DNA of 64,000 bases from Mycolicibacterium hippocampi. GTDB lineage: Bacteria; Actinomycetota; Actinomycetes; Mycobacteriales; Mycobacteriaceae. Shown in pieces: positions 1-8,464 of this stretch; the stretch's first letter is position 1; each line of letters starts with the position of its first letter. The position numbers and the translations under genes are program-made. The notes beneath the pieces were generated by a model that made no database searches, was not told the DNA's origin, and saw only the letters and a list, made by a program, of their open reading frames with translations. The stretch is taken from the NCBI RefSeq assembly GCF_010723735.1, contig NZ_BLLB01000002.1, forward strand, positions 62,001 to 126,000, written 5' to 3'.

Positions 1-177
1 GACCACCCCGCCTACCGCAGCGCCATCGAGCTTTTGGTCTCGGGGCGGTGGCCCTTTAGTGAGTTGTCCCGCGACGTCGCGGGTTTCGCGGGCCTGCCGC
101 AGTTGCTCGACGTCCTGGCCGGCGCCGAGTCGGAGCGGATTCCCGCTCTGCACAACGTCTTTGTGCCGATCGCCTGA
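1..177 (+). CDS. C-terminal end of a probable zinc-type (MDR) dehydrogenase, cut by the window edge
   Basis: An open frame runs from base 1 to a TGA at 175-177 and gives 58 residues beginning DHPAYRSAIELLVSGRWPF. The helix-rich tail with 'AIELLVSGRWPF' resembles the last segment of medium-chain zinc-binding alcohol dehydrogenases, where this region closes the cofactor domain. No catalytic or NAD-binding motif lies inside the window, so the family is a tentative reading. It is followed after 35 nt by a gene with its own ribosome binding site, so the two may be co-transcribed. Confidence 0.5.
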   Translation, partial: DHPAYRSAIELLVSGRWPFSELSRDVAGFAGLPQLLDVLAGAESERIPALHNVFVPIA

Positions 178-212
178 CAGCGCCAAGTGGCGCCCTACCG
201 AAAGGAAGCACC

Positions 213-788
213 GTGAGCAGCCAAAGCCGGGTTGACATGCTTGCCCTGACAGATGCCCGCGAGCGCGCCGCTCAATGCGGGATTCCGGACGCCATGGCTG
301 AACTGTCTGTTTTCAGGATCGCGCTTCATCAGCCCCCTGTGGCCATTGCATTGCATGGAATGCTGGAGGCGTTGCTGTGGAAAGGCGCGCTGGATGCGCG
401 TCTGCGGGAGCTGATCATCATGCGAATCGGCTGGGTCACTGGTTCGGTCTATGAATGGACGCAACACTGGAGGGTTGCCCGCTTGCTCGAAGTGCCCGAA
501 CGCGACCTGCTCGCGGTGCGCGACTGGCAGAACGCCGGCCACTTCGGCGAAGCCGAGCGGGCGGTAATGGCGGCGACAGACGAGACGTTGCGTGACGGCA
601 CCATCTCGGATGAAACCTGGGCTGAGTGTCACCGCGCGTTGCACGGGGACCCGGCCGTCCTCGTCGAACTCGTCGCCGCGATCGGGAATTGGAGATTGTT
701 CTCAGCGCTGCTGCGGTCCTTGCACGTGCCGCTAGAAGACGGCCTCGAAGCATGGCCCCCTGACGGAGTTCGACCCTCCGTTGACTGA
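213..788 (+). CDS. Carboxymuconolactone decarboxylase (AhpD-like) family protein
   Basis: A 191-residue all-helical protein. Residues 57-105 (LDARLRELIIMRIGW...YEWTQHWRVARLLEVPERDL) are the typical CMD core. His85 of the usual Cys-x2-Cys-x3-His site is present, but both cysteines are replaced (Ser78, Glu81), so thioredoxin-like AhpD peroxidase activity is unlikely. Family members without the cysteines act as decarboxylases or have unknown roles. The GTG start at 213 is supported by AAAGGA at 201-206, 6 nt upstream. The gene follows a dehydrogenase-like gene in the same direction, which suggests a small metabolic operon. Substrate unknown. Confidence 0.85.
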   Translation: MSSQSRVDMLALTDARERAAQCGIPDAMAELSVFRIALHQPPVAIALHGMLEALLWKGALDARLRELIIMRIGWVTGSVYEWTQHWRVARLLEVPERDLLAVRDWQNAGHFGEAERAVMAATDETLRDGTISDETWAECHRALHGDPAVLVELVAAIGNWRLFSALLRSLHVPLEDGLEAWPPDGVRPSVD

Positions 789-819
789 AGGGTGATCGGC
801 TCGCCATGTCGACTCCGTG

Positions 820-1446
820 CTATGACTCTGCCCCTAGCACCTGTTGGTCAGGATCTGACGATGTCGAACGGTCGGGCGGTTGCATCTGCAGACGGCGATT
901 CCACCACCGAGGATTGCGCCGGGCCTGAAGACTGAGCCGACGGAATTCCATCCGCTGCAGTCGAAGGAGAACTGGAACACCCACCAGCGGGACGATCGCG
1001 CCACGGACCGCACCTCGGCGACCATTCTCCAGCAATCCGGCTACAGTACTGATTCCCGAAATGTAGAGAATACCGTTGTAAGGCACCAGGAGTGGGCCGC
1101 ATAGTCCTTCGCACTCGGACAGGCTTGGCACACCAAATCTCCAGCGCTTCGGCCAGTGTATGAAGTGAGCCAACACGGTCGTCAGGAACAGGCCGTTCAC
1201 AACACCGAGGACAGCCTCGTGACGCTTATCGGCACGTTCCGCCATGCGAAGTACTACTGCGGTGCTCATGCCCCAACCCGTCGCTGCCGGCACCGGTCCA
1301 ATCACCGACGCGAACGGCATCGCAACTCCGCACAGCAATTCGTAGAAGACATGCGCGCCCGCTGACACGGCGCCAACTTGTGTCCAGATTTGCCGAGACG
1401 CCTTCGGACGCTGACGGGACGGCGGTAATGGCCCTTCCGCCCGCAT
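820..1446 (-). CDS. Hypothetical integral membrane protein
   Basis: About 208 residues from the ATG at 1446; an upstream in-frame ATG at 1485 would add 13 residues. At least three hydrophobic helices are visible: around 'AHVFYELLCGVAMPFASVIGPV', 'GVVNGLFLTTVLAHFI' and 'ILYISGISTVAGLL...GAIVPLVGVPVLL', followed by a basic cytoplasmic tail (RLQRMEFRRLSLQARRNPRWW). The family is not recognised. It is convergent with the CMD gene and shares direction with the PF10118-like gene upstream. Codon use is less GC-biased than in the neighbours but the frame is fully open. Confidence 0.6.
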   Translation of the reverse strand: MRAEGPLPPSRQRPKASRQIWTQVGAVSAGAHVFYELLCGVAMPFASVIGPVPAATGWGMSTAVVLRMAERADKRHEAVLGVVNGLFLTTVLAHFIHWPKRWRFGVPSLSECEGLCGPLLVPYNGILYISGISTVAGLLENGRRGAVRGAIVPLVGVPVLLRLQRMEFRRLSLQARRNPRWWNRRLQMQPPDRSTSSDPDQQVLGAES

Positions 1447-1547
1447 CAGCGGAATGCCTGAACGCGTGATGCGGCCACGGCGCAACGCACTTCGTCGTGA
1501 AGAGGTCGTTCCATATGGCGGCTTTCACCACAAAAGTACTTGTCGAC

Positions 1548-2417
1548 CTACACATTACTCCGTAGCTGTTGGCCGCCATCGGCGTCGAAGAGTTCCTTGG
1601 TCCAACGTTCGAGGATTTCTGCGCTATCCCAGTCGTCGGGATGGAACCCGGCGTGGGTGTAGGAACGGAAGCGCTCAATCGCTGCTCGGCTGAACAGCGG
1701 GTTATGACGGAAGGCTCGAAGGCTGCGCAGCAACCGCACCGGGTTGTAGGCGGCACGATCGCCGGCCAGAGAGCGGGTGGTCTGGATGACCAACTCGGTG
1801 AACAATAGGAGACTGGCGATCCGCATTCCCCAGACCTTGGTTCGTTCGCTTCCACCGACCGTCTCGTAGACATCGAAAGCGACGGCCTTGTGCTCGCATT
1901 CCTCCAGTGCGTGCCAAAGCAGAATCGGCCGCACCTCGGTGTAGCCGATCAGTTCTTGAGCTTCGTCGCTGGTGAGAATGATCTCGGCGAATGTCGCCGT
2001 GTAGTGCTCGAGGGCTGCCGTCACAGCCAGGCGCATCTTGGGAGAAAAACGCTTCTCGAGTCGGCCAACCAACTTCTTGATATGCCGATCGATCCCCTCG
2101 GTGGGATAGCCCATCGCTTGAAGGCGATCGTTGAGCAGCCGATGCTGGTGCCGATGGGTGGCCTCTTGAGCGATGAATCCCTTGACCGCCTCCTTCAGGT
2201 CAGCGTCGCTGATGTGGTCCCGGTACTCGCGGACTGACCGGATGAAGAAGTCTTCGCCCTCGGGGAACGTGGCCGACAAGGTGGACACAAAGTGGCTCAT
2301 CACCAAGTCGCCATCGACGAAGTGCTGCCGACTGGTCCCGGCAGGCATGTCGAATCGGACACGGCGGGGCTTCGGGACGACCCGCGTGGTGGGCCGCGTG
2401 CACGAATCGTCGCTCAT
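1548..2417 (-). CDS. PF10118-type predicted metal-dependent hydrolase (ferritin-like helical fold)
   Basis: A 289-residue helical protein. Metal-ligand-like motifs are E85-A-T-H88, E137-H138 and the signature WHALEECEHKAVAFDVYE (W168, H169, E172, E173, E175, H176), which match the PF10118 family ('predicted metal-dependent hydrolase'). The E-x2-H pairs suggest a di-metal site. The reaction is unknown; relatives often sit beside TetR regulators, as here. The ATG at 2417 is divergent from the TetR gene across a 75-nt gap holding a palindrome, so this gene is the likely target of that repressor. Confidence 0.8.
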   Translation of the reverse strand: MSDDSCTRPTTRVVPKPRRVRFDMPAGTSRQHFVDGDLVMSHFVSTLSATFPEGEDFFIRSVREYRDHISDADLKEAVKGFIAQEATHRHQHRLLNDRLQAMGYPTEGIDRHIKKLVGRLEKRFSPKMRLAVTAALEHYTATFAEIILTSDEAQELIGYTEVRPILLWHALEECEHKAVAFDVYETVGGSERTKVWGMRIASLLLFTELVIQTTRSLAGDRAAYNPVRLLRSLRAFRHNPLFSRAAIERFRSYTHAGFHPDDWDSAEILERWTKELFDADGGQQLRSNV

Positions 2418-2448
2418 GTTGTTCTCCTGTTGTCATGGGCACTGATGA

Positions 2449-2470
2449 TCTGACTTTACGCCTAGTCAGA
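2449..2470. promoter_or_regulatory. Perfect 7-bp inverted repeat, putative TetR operator
   Basis: TCTGACT (2449-2455), 8-nt spacer, AGTCAGA (2464-2470). It lies in the 75-bp gap between the divergent PF10118-like and TetR genes, 32 nt from one start codon and 23 nt from the other. The geometry fits a dimeric TetR binding site that controls both promoters. The pairing is visible; the function is inferred. Confidence 0.55.
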
Positions 2471-2492
2471 ATTAGATGGCAAGCTATGCGTT

Positions 2493-3161
2493 GTGCGATC
2501 GGTGCGGGTGTACAGCGGGATGTCCGCCGAGGAGCGTCACCGGAACAGGCGCACGCGTCTCATCGAGGCCGCGATGGGGTTAATCGGCACGCACGGCGTT
2601 GCCGCCGCCACGGTGACTGCCGTATGCGCTGAGTCCGGCGTGACGTCACGCTACTTCTATCAGCATTTCCCTGACAGAGACGCCCTCTTGCGAGCTGTCT
2701 ACCAGCAGCTCTACGCAACCTTCCAGGAGGTGATAGTCGACGCGATCCCCGATGCCGGCGCCCCACCCGAGGTGCTCGCGTACGCGCCGATCCGCGGGCT
2801 GGTCAGCATGATCAACAACGATCCTCGACTGGGTCGGATCTTGTTCGTGGAATCTGCAACGGAGCCGCTGCTTCGGGAGTTACGCAGCGACATGATGACC
2901 GGTTTCACCGACCTCGTATTGCGTGAGGCCAGACTTCACCTTGACATCGCCGACTCCGCAGTGGGCGTTGCCCATTTGGCCTCGACATTGGGCGTGGGTG
3001 GGTTATTCGAAGTCTTGCGCCGCTGGCTCGACGGAGAACTCGAGTTCACCACCGATGAACTCGTTCAGCACTGCGCAGGTTTCCTGGGCAGCCTCGGCAG
3101 CTATGTGCTGCTGCAGAACGCAGTCGAGTCGGCCACGACCAAAGCCAAACCTCAGAGTTAG
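2493..3161 (+). CDS. TetR/AcrR family transcriptional regulator
   Basis: A 222-residue regulator. The N-terminal helix-turn-helix spans about residues 20-66 (RLIEAAMGLIGTHGVAAATV...VTSRYFYQHFPDRDALL), with the family's Y-F-Y-x-H-F recognition helix. The C-terminal ligand domain is unassigned. The start is GTG 2493, or ATG 2520, which would drop nine residues. It is divergent from the PF10118-like gene, with a perfect palindrome between them, so it probably represses its neighbour and itself in response to an unknown small molecule. Confidence 0.85.
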   Translation: MRSVRVYSGMSAEERHRNRRTRLIEAAMGLIGTHGVAAATVTAVCAESGVTSRYFYQHFPDRDALLRAVYQQLYATFQEVIVDAIPDAGAPPEVLAYAPIRGLVSMINNDPRLGRILFVESATEPLLRELRSDMMTGFTDLVLREARLHLDIADSAVGVAHLASTLGVGGLFEVLRRWLDGELEFTTDELVQHCAGFLGSLGSYVLLQNAVESATTKAKPQS

Positions 3162-3252
3162 CTTCTGGCGCCTCCCGGCCGCGCTTCGCGAATGTCGAGG
3201 TGCCTCCGCTTGCTTGATTCCGGACTGAACACATGAACGCCGCTGTACAACA

Positions 3253-3894
3253 TTAGAGGCCAGCGTCGTCGACCAAATAACGTTCGGCGAGCGTCTCGGC
3301 AAGCCGACTCGTGTGCTCCACGATCTCCCCCTGGATGACGTCAAGCAAACCTGCATGCCATGCGGTGATCAATTCGACGAAGCCACCGACGGCCACCAGT
3401 GTGTCCATCCGAAGGGCGGTTTCATCGGCTTCCGGCCTCAGGTGTGGCTCACTGGCTGCGATCACCAGGTGTGTCGCCTCCTGCAGTGCGACAGCGCGCC
3501 GATCCTGAAGCGGGGAACTGCCCACATGTTGAGCCAGTAGAATCTTCGCCCTGCCCGGATCCTCTGCAATCCGCGTGACTACCGCGGCGATGGTCACGCG
3601 GATGGTCTCCATCGGCGGCTGCCCGATGTGTTCTGCGAGGGTCGCAGAAACCTCACCGAGCATCTCGTTGCGCACGCCGTCCCATGCAGCGACAAGTAAC
3701 TCGTCGCGGGTCTTGAAGTCTTCGTAGAAGTAACGGTCGTTCAGGCCGGTTTTGGCGCACACTCCTCTCATCGTGACTGCTGCCCAACCGCTTTCACTCC
3801 AGATTTCCGTCGCGGCATCAATGAGGCGCCGACGGCGCTCCGCCCGGCGTTCAGCACCGGTACGCCCGCCCCATCTCTTCGACCGCGTCCGCAC
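3253..3894 (-). CDS. TetR family regulator, divergent from mmpL
   Basis: 213 residues from GTG 3894; an ATG at 3927 adds eleven residues with no clear homology. The HTH occupies about residues 18-62 (RRLIDAATEIWSESGWAAVTMRGVCAKTGLNDRYFYEDFKTRDELL). It is transcribed away from the MmpL gene at 4268, with dyad symmetry close to the mmpL start. By analogy with TetR-MmpL pairs such as those that govern mycobacterial lipid or drug export, it likely controls that transporter. The ligand is unknown. Confidence 0.82.
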   Translation of the reverse strand: MRTRSKRWGGRTGAERRAERRRRLIDAATEIWSESGWAAVTMRGVCAKTGLNDRYFYEDFKTRDELLVAAWDGVRNEMLGEVSATLAEHIGQPPMETIRVTIAAVVTRIAEDPGRAKILLAQHVGSSPLQDRRAVALQEATHLVIAASEPHLRPEADETALRMDTLVAVGGFVELITAWHAGLLDVIQGEIVEHTSRLAETLAERYLVDDAGL

Positions 3895-4267
3895 ATGTCC
3901 ATCTTGGCAAACCACAGTAGGTCGCAACGATCTGGTCGCAGCCGCCCCCAGTGGGGGCGCATGCCACCATAGGACTCCGCGGACTGCAGCGATTGACGAT
4001 CTGAACGCTCGGACTTCGAGTTCTCAGAGACGTGGCAGCGGCTGTCGTCACTCCCGCCCCCAGCAGTGACCGTGCGCCACTGGCGAGGGTGGCGGTAGGA
4101 GGCGCCCTGCACGCCGTGCAGGTATTCGTGGCCGACCGGCCCGCTGCAATCCCGTGGGGAGTCGACTCATGACGCTCTTGAGCGAGGCCACCACCGGTCG
4201 CCGTCACCACTTGCACTACGTGCGGTAGCGTACCGATACCGGCAGTATCGCTACCAGTGGAGGCCAA
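3895..4267. other. Intergenic region between divergent tetR and mmpL
   Basis: No convincing gene. It contains a small hairpin CTGCAC-GCC-GTGCAG at 4107-4121, a nested dyad just before mmpL (listed separately), and the sequence TTGCAC (4211-4216) followed 18 nt later by GATACC, which could be a weak sigma-70-like promoter overlapping the dyad. Confidence 0.5.
4225..4254. promoter_or_regulatory. Nested inverted repeat upstream of mmpL, putative TetR operator
   Basis: The outer arms are GTAGCG (4225-4230) and CGCTAC (4249-4254). The inner arms are GATAC (4235-4239) and GTATC (4245-4249). The dyad ends 13 nt before the GTG start of mmpL and overlaps a possible -10 region, which is a typical place for repression by the divergent TetR protein. 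The symmetry is visible; binding is inferred. Confidence 0.55.
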
Positions 4268-7200
4268 GTGACCGACGGCAGTGCAGATGCCCCAAGCCAG
4301 GCCAAGCGCTCTCGCCGGCGCGCCAACGGCTCGTCGACCCCGGCAGACAGTCGCGAGTACAGCGTCCGACTGGCCGCGCTAGGTCGGTTCACCCTCCGAC
4401 ATAAGGCTGTGGTCATCGGGGTATGGCTGGGTGCCGCGGTGGTGCTCGCACTGCTGTTTCCTCAGCTGGAAACCGTGGTGCGCCAACAGTCGGTGGACCT
4501 GATACCTCGCGATGCGCCGTCCTTGCAGACGGTTGACCGCATGAGCGCCGCTTTCGGCGAAGAAGGCTCGAAAACCATGGTGTTCGTCGCCATGGAAGAC
4601 CCCAATGGCTTGACTCCGACTGCCCGGCAGGGCTACGGCGAACTCGTGGACCGGCTGGAAGCCGAAAGTGACCACGTCCTTCTGGTCCAAGACCTACTGG
4701 CCGATCCGATCACCGAAGCCCAGGCGGTCAGCGCCGACCGCAAAGCCTGGTACCTGCCCGTCGGTGTCACCGGCACCCTCGGAGACCCCACGGCCTCAGA
4801 ATCCATCAATGCGGTGCGCGACATCGCAGCGGAGGTGTTCACCGGCTCGACCACGACCGTCCAAGTGACGGGACCACCGGCGACCTTCAGCGACATGATC
4901 GCCTCCGTCGAGCACGACCTGCTGCTGATCTCAATCGCTACCGCAGGCATGATCGCCCTGATCCTGCTAATCGTCTACCGGTCGGTTTTCACCGCGCTGT
5001 TACCGCTCCTGGTAATCGGGTTGAGCCTGGCAGTCGGGCGCGGTGTGCTGTCTGTCCTCGGCGAGTTGGGCATGCCGGTCTCCCAGTTCACCGTCGCCTT
5101 CATGACGGCGATCCTGCTCGGCGCCGGAACCGACTACACCGTGTTCCTGATCAGCCGATACCACGAACAGCGGCGCGCCGAAGTACCCGCCGATCAGGCC
5201 ATCATCCACGCCACCGCCAGCATCGGGCGCGTCATCCTCGCCTCCGCCGCCACCGTCGCACTTGCCTTCCTGGCCATGGTCTTCGCGCGGCTCAGCGTCT
5301 TCGCCGCCCTGGGCCCCGCATGTGCCATCGCCGTGCTGTTCGGATTTCTGGCCACCGTCACCCTGCTGCCACCCGTGCTGTCGCTAGCCGCCAAACGCGG
5401 CATCGGTGAACCCAAACCCGATCGCACCCGCCGCTACTGGAACAGCGTCGCCGTCGCCGTGGTCCGCCGCCCCGTGCCACTACTCATCGTCAGCCTGGTC
5501 ATCCTGCTCGCCCTATCGGCAGCCGCCACAACCATCAAAATCAGCTACGACGACCGCAAGGGACAACCAGACACCACAGCCAGCAACCAGGGCTACCAAC
5601 TTCTCGACCGCCACTTCCGCAAAGACGTCGTCATCACCGAGTTCCTCGTCGTGGAAAACCCCACCGACATGCGAACCGGTAAAGGACTGGCCGATCTCGA
5701 CGAAATGGCCTCCCGCGTCTCCCAGATCCCCGGCGTCACCAAAGTTTCCGGAGTCACCCGCCCCACCGGAGAGCGCCTCGACCAAGCACAACTGGCCTGG
5801 CAGAACGGCCAGATCGGCGACAAAATGGCCGGCGCGGTCGCCGAGGGCAACTCACGCAGAGACGACCTCACCAAACTCACCAATGGCGCCGATCAACTCG
5901 CCGACGGCCTTGCCCAACTCGACAGCACCGTGCGCACCGCCCTCACGCCACTGGCCGGCATCCTCACCCAAGCCCAATCCGCGGGAAGCCAAGTCAACCA
6001 GTTCCGCCCTCTACTGCAGCAACTTTCCGCCACAGCCCCCGCCGTCGACCAAGCCATCCAATCCGGCCCAGGACTACGACCACTGGCCGACCAAGCGCAA
6101 AACGCGATCACACAGCTCGACCCGCTCGTCGGCGCCCTCAACACCTCACCGTGGTGTGCCACCACCCCACAATGCGCCCAAATCCGCGACCAGGTGCAGA
6201 TCCTGGTCACCCTGCGCGACAGCGGATTCTTCAACCAGATCGCCGACCTCGGCGACCGCTACGATCCCGCCACCAACGCCACCGTCGGTGGCACCCTCGC
6301 GAATGTCCAAAACGCGGTCGCCTCACTGGACAAGGCATTCGGAGCCCTCGGCAACCCCGCCGACCTGGCCACCAACCTCCGCCGACTGCAGGACGGAATC
6401 GGGCAGCTCGCCTCCGGCGCCCAATCACTCGCCACCGGCGTCCGCACCCTCGCCGACAGCAACATCGAAATGCTGTCCGGCATGAGCCAGATCGCCAACC
6501 AACTACAGAACTCTTCGCGCGCAGCGGCTGACTCCGACTCCTCAAGCGGGTTCTACCTGCCCGCCAACGCATTCGAAAATCGACAGTTCACCGACGTCGC
6601 CAAACAGTTCCTCTCATCTGACGGCAAGACCGCGCGCTTCATGATCGAAACCAGCAACGACCCCTACAGCGTCGAAGCCATGGACCTCGCCAACCACATC
6701 ACCGACATTGCCAACACCGCACGACCCAACACGTCACTCGCCGACGCGACCGTGTCCGTCGCCGGCTTCCCCGCTGTGAACTCCGATATCCAACGATTCC
6801 TGTGGGCGGATTTCGCACAATTGGCCATCGCCACCACGATCATCGTCGGCGTCATCCTGGTCCTGCTACTGCGCGCTCTCCTGGCACCGATCTACCTGTT
6901 AGGCACGGTTTTGCTCAACTACCTCGCCTCGCTCGGCATCGGCGTGGTGGTCTTCCAATGGGTACTGGGCCAAGAGATCGCCTGGCCCGTACCGCTGCTG
7001 GCGTTCATCATCCTCGTCGCCGTCGGCGCCGACTACAACATGCTGCTCGTCTCACGGCTCCGCGAAGAATCCGGGACCAACATCCGGGTCGGCGTCCTGC
7101 GCACCGTGGCAAACACCGGAGCCGTAATCACCTCCGCCGGGGTTATATTCGCCGCCAGCATGTTCGGCCTCATGGTCGGCTCAGTCGCCATCATGATCCA

Positions 7201-7354
7201 AGCCGGCCTCATCATCGGCTTCGGACTGCTGCTCGACACCTTCCTCGTGCGCACCCTCACCGTGCCCGCCATCGCCACACTCCTACGCGAAGCCAGCTGG
7301 TGGCCTACCAATGCAACGCGGACCCCAGTAGCTGACACCGCCACGCAGAAATAA
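4268..7354 (+). CDS. mmpL: MmpL family RND transporter
   Basis: A 1028-residue inner-membrane exporter with the MmpL plan: basic cytoplasmic N-terminus (residues 1-45), a first membrane helix at about 47-66, a periplasmic loop, five helices, a second large loop with a coiled-coil-like Asp/Gln/Leu-rich stretch (about 520-760), and five more helices near the end. The two proton-relay Asp-Tyr pairs are in GTDYTVFL (D289-Y290) and GADYNMLL (D922-Y923). MmpL proteins export lipids or siderophores with the proton gradient. The GTG start has GGAGG at 4259-4263. No MmpS partner or lipid synthase is adjacent, so the cargo cannot be inferred. The divergent TetR is the likely regulator. Confidence 0.93.
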   Translation: MTDGSADAPSQAKRSRRRANGSSTPADSREYSVRLAALGRFTLRHKAVVIGVWLGAAVVLALLFPQLETVVRQQSVDLIPRDAPSLQTVDRMSAAFGEEGSKTMVFVAMEDPNGLTPTARQGYGELVDRLEAESDHVLLVQDLLADPITEAQAVSADRKAWYLPVGVTGTLGDPTASESINAVRDIAAEVFTGSTTTVQVTGPPATFSDMIASVEHDLLLISIATAGMIALILLIVYRSVFTALLPLLVIGLSLAVGRGVLSVLGELGMPVSQFTVAFMTAILLGAGTDYTVFLISRYHEQRRAEVPADQAIIHATASIGRVILASAATVALAFLAMVFARLSVFAALGPACAIAVLFGFLATVTLLPPVLSLAAKRGIGEPKPDRTRRYWNSVAVAVVRRPVPLLIVSLVILLALSAAATTIKISYDDRKGQPDTTASNQGYQLLDRHFRKDVVITEFLVVENPTDMRTGKGLADLDEMASRVSQIPGVTKVSGVTRPTGERLDQAQLAWQNGQIGDKMAGAVAEGNSRRDDLTKLTNGADQLADGLAQLDSTVRTALTPLAGILTQAQSAGSQVNQFRPLLQQLSATAPAVDQAIQSGPGLRPLADQAQNAITQLDPLVGALNTSPWCATTPQCAQIRDQVQILVTLRDSGFFNQIADLGDRYDPATNATVGGTLANVQNAVASLDKAFGALGNPADLATNLRRLQDGIGQLASGAQSLATGVRTLADSNIEMLSGMSQIANQLQNSSRAAADSDSSSGFYLPANAFENRQFTDVAKQFLSSDGKTARFMIETSNDPYSVEAMDLANHITDIANTARPNTSLADATVSVAGFPAVNSDIQRFLWADFAQLAIATTIIVGVILVLLLRALLAPIYLLGTVLLNYLASLGIGVVVFQWVLGQEIAWPVPLLAFIILVAVGADYNMLLVSRLREESGTNIRVGVLRTVANTGAVITSAGVIFAASMFGLMVGSVAIMIQAGLIIGFGLLLDTFLVRTLTVPAIATLLREASWWPTNATRTPVADTATQK

Positions 7355-7671
7355 TGAGCAACGCACTACCAGTGGAAGCGAGGAATGCGAGGAACGCGAG
7401 GGCCATTCGCAGCCGTGATCTTCGGTTGCGGATCCGTCGTGATCTGACGTTGCAAGCCCGTCGAGTAAGCGTCCAAACTGACATCCTGATTTCAAGGTTC
7501 CCGCTCTCGGTAAATCAAAGGCGGCCTTGACCACCAAGGTGCCTCAGTCCGCAGGCAGTCCGCAGTAGATTTTCGCGACTCCTGCGCGCGCCAACCCACC
7601 CAATGCAGCTGAGCAGGGAAAACTTACGCAGGCCAACGTACCCAACGTCATCAAAACCCCAGGTGGCGTGG
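7355..7671. other. Intergenic stretch downstream of mmpL
   Basis: No open frame with coding character and no recognised RNA. It leads directly into the first tRNA-Pro fragment at 7672, so part of it may be debris from an integration event. Confidence 0.4.
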
Positions 7672-7713
7672 TTCGGGACGAAGAGGTCGTGGGTTCGAAT
7701 CCCGCCACCCCGA
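7672..7713 (+). pseudogene. 3' fragment of tRNA-Pro(CGG), attachment-site-like copy 1
   Basis: The sequence reads as anticodon loop TTCGGGA (anticodon CGG), 3' anticodon strand CGAAG, variable AGGTC, T-arm GTGGG-TTCGAAT-CCCGC, 3' acceptor strand CACCCCG and discriminator A. The 5' half (an acceptor CGGGGTG and D-arm) is absent upstream. The fragment begins exactly at the anticodon loop, a classic crossover point for tyrosine integrases. A near-identical copy lies at 9973. Confidence 0.7.
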
Positions 7714-7730
7714 CTCGTGTGATCGCAGAG

Positions 7731-7762
7731 GCCCTGATCCGTAGTTCGGTTCAGGGCTTTCT
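7731..7762 (+). terminator. Intrinsic terminator after tRNA-Pro fragment, copy 1
   Basis: GCCCTGATCC (7731-7740) pairs with GGTTCAGGGC (7748-7757) with one mismatch, followed by TTTCT. It is part of the 3' segment duplicated together with the tRNA fragment. Confidence 0.6.
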
Positions 7763-7871
7763 GCGTACTTGATACGTTTTCTTCGCCGCCTCGGGCCGGG
7801 ACACCTTGACGTGCACACCGACTATTCCGAGTCTCAGAACTACGGTTGCTGGTTTCTCATAGGCTGCCGTA

Positions 7872-8464
7872 GTGCCGAACCAGTACAAAGTGCAATCCGT
7901 CGCTGGTGCAGTCGAGCTGTGGTCCACAGTTCGTTTGCCGTTCGAGCCGCGAGGCTGGCTGATTGACATGCGCGACGAACTGCGTCGAAATCTGCAGGGA
8001 CTCGCTTATGCATCGTCGGGCAGGTTGCATGCCCTGTACTGCGCAGCCGATGACGGCGCGCTTGTCGATACTGAGAATGTCTTGCTCTACAACGTCGGCG
8101 GCACGGCACTTCGACCTCTGATGGCGAGCGAAGTGACTTTTGAGCGCAGGTACCAGGTGCCATCACCGCCGCCCGAAGCCGGACTCCCTGACAGCGCAGC
8201 TCTGCACTATCACCGATACAGCGATGCCAGCGGTACTCCGCCGGAGCATTGGAGACCGGGAAGGCAGATTGGCGCGTTATTCGAAGTTCCGGTGGACTCG
8301 CTGGATAAGCCAGCGCCAGTGTGGAACGCCATTCGGGAGCACGCCAAATCTCCAACCGAGACCGCATCTGCGCCAACACGATTCCTGATCCGACTGCAAA
8401 TCACGGATACCCGGCAATTCGGACCTGTTAGTTCGGTAGTGAGCATCGTGAAACCAGCTCTAGA
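7872..8464 (+). pseudogene. Unknown protein, 5' part of an ORF split by an IS481-type element
   Basis: The first 197 codons of an unrecognised gene, starting at GTG 7872 without a clear Shine-Dalgarno site (ATG 7969 is an alternative). The frame is open up to the element at 8465. The visible peptide (WLIDMRDELRRNLQGLAYAS..., EHWRPGRQIGALFEVPVDSL..., TRFLIRLQITDTRQFGPVSSVVSIVKPALD) looks soluble with mixed alpha/beta character. If the element and one TCTAGA copy are removed, the frame continues without a shift at 9549 and yields one protein of 301 residues. Read through, the current 5' half would gain a short tail and stop at 8528 inside the element. Confidence 0.7.

Noticed and set aside
5406..6485. 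A 359-residue plus-strand open frame inside mmpL
   Set aside because: Its Pro/Ser/Thr-rich sequence is a shifted reading of the mmpL gene, which shows clear transporter motifs.
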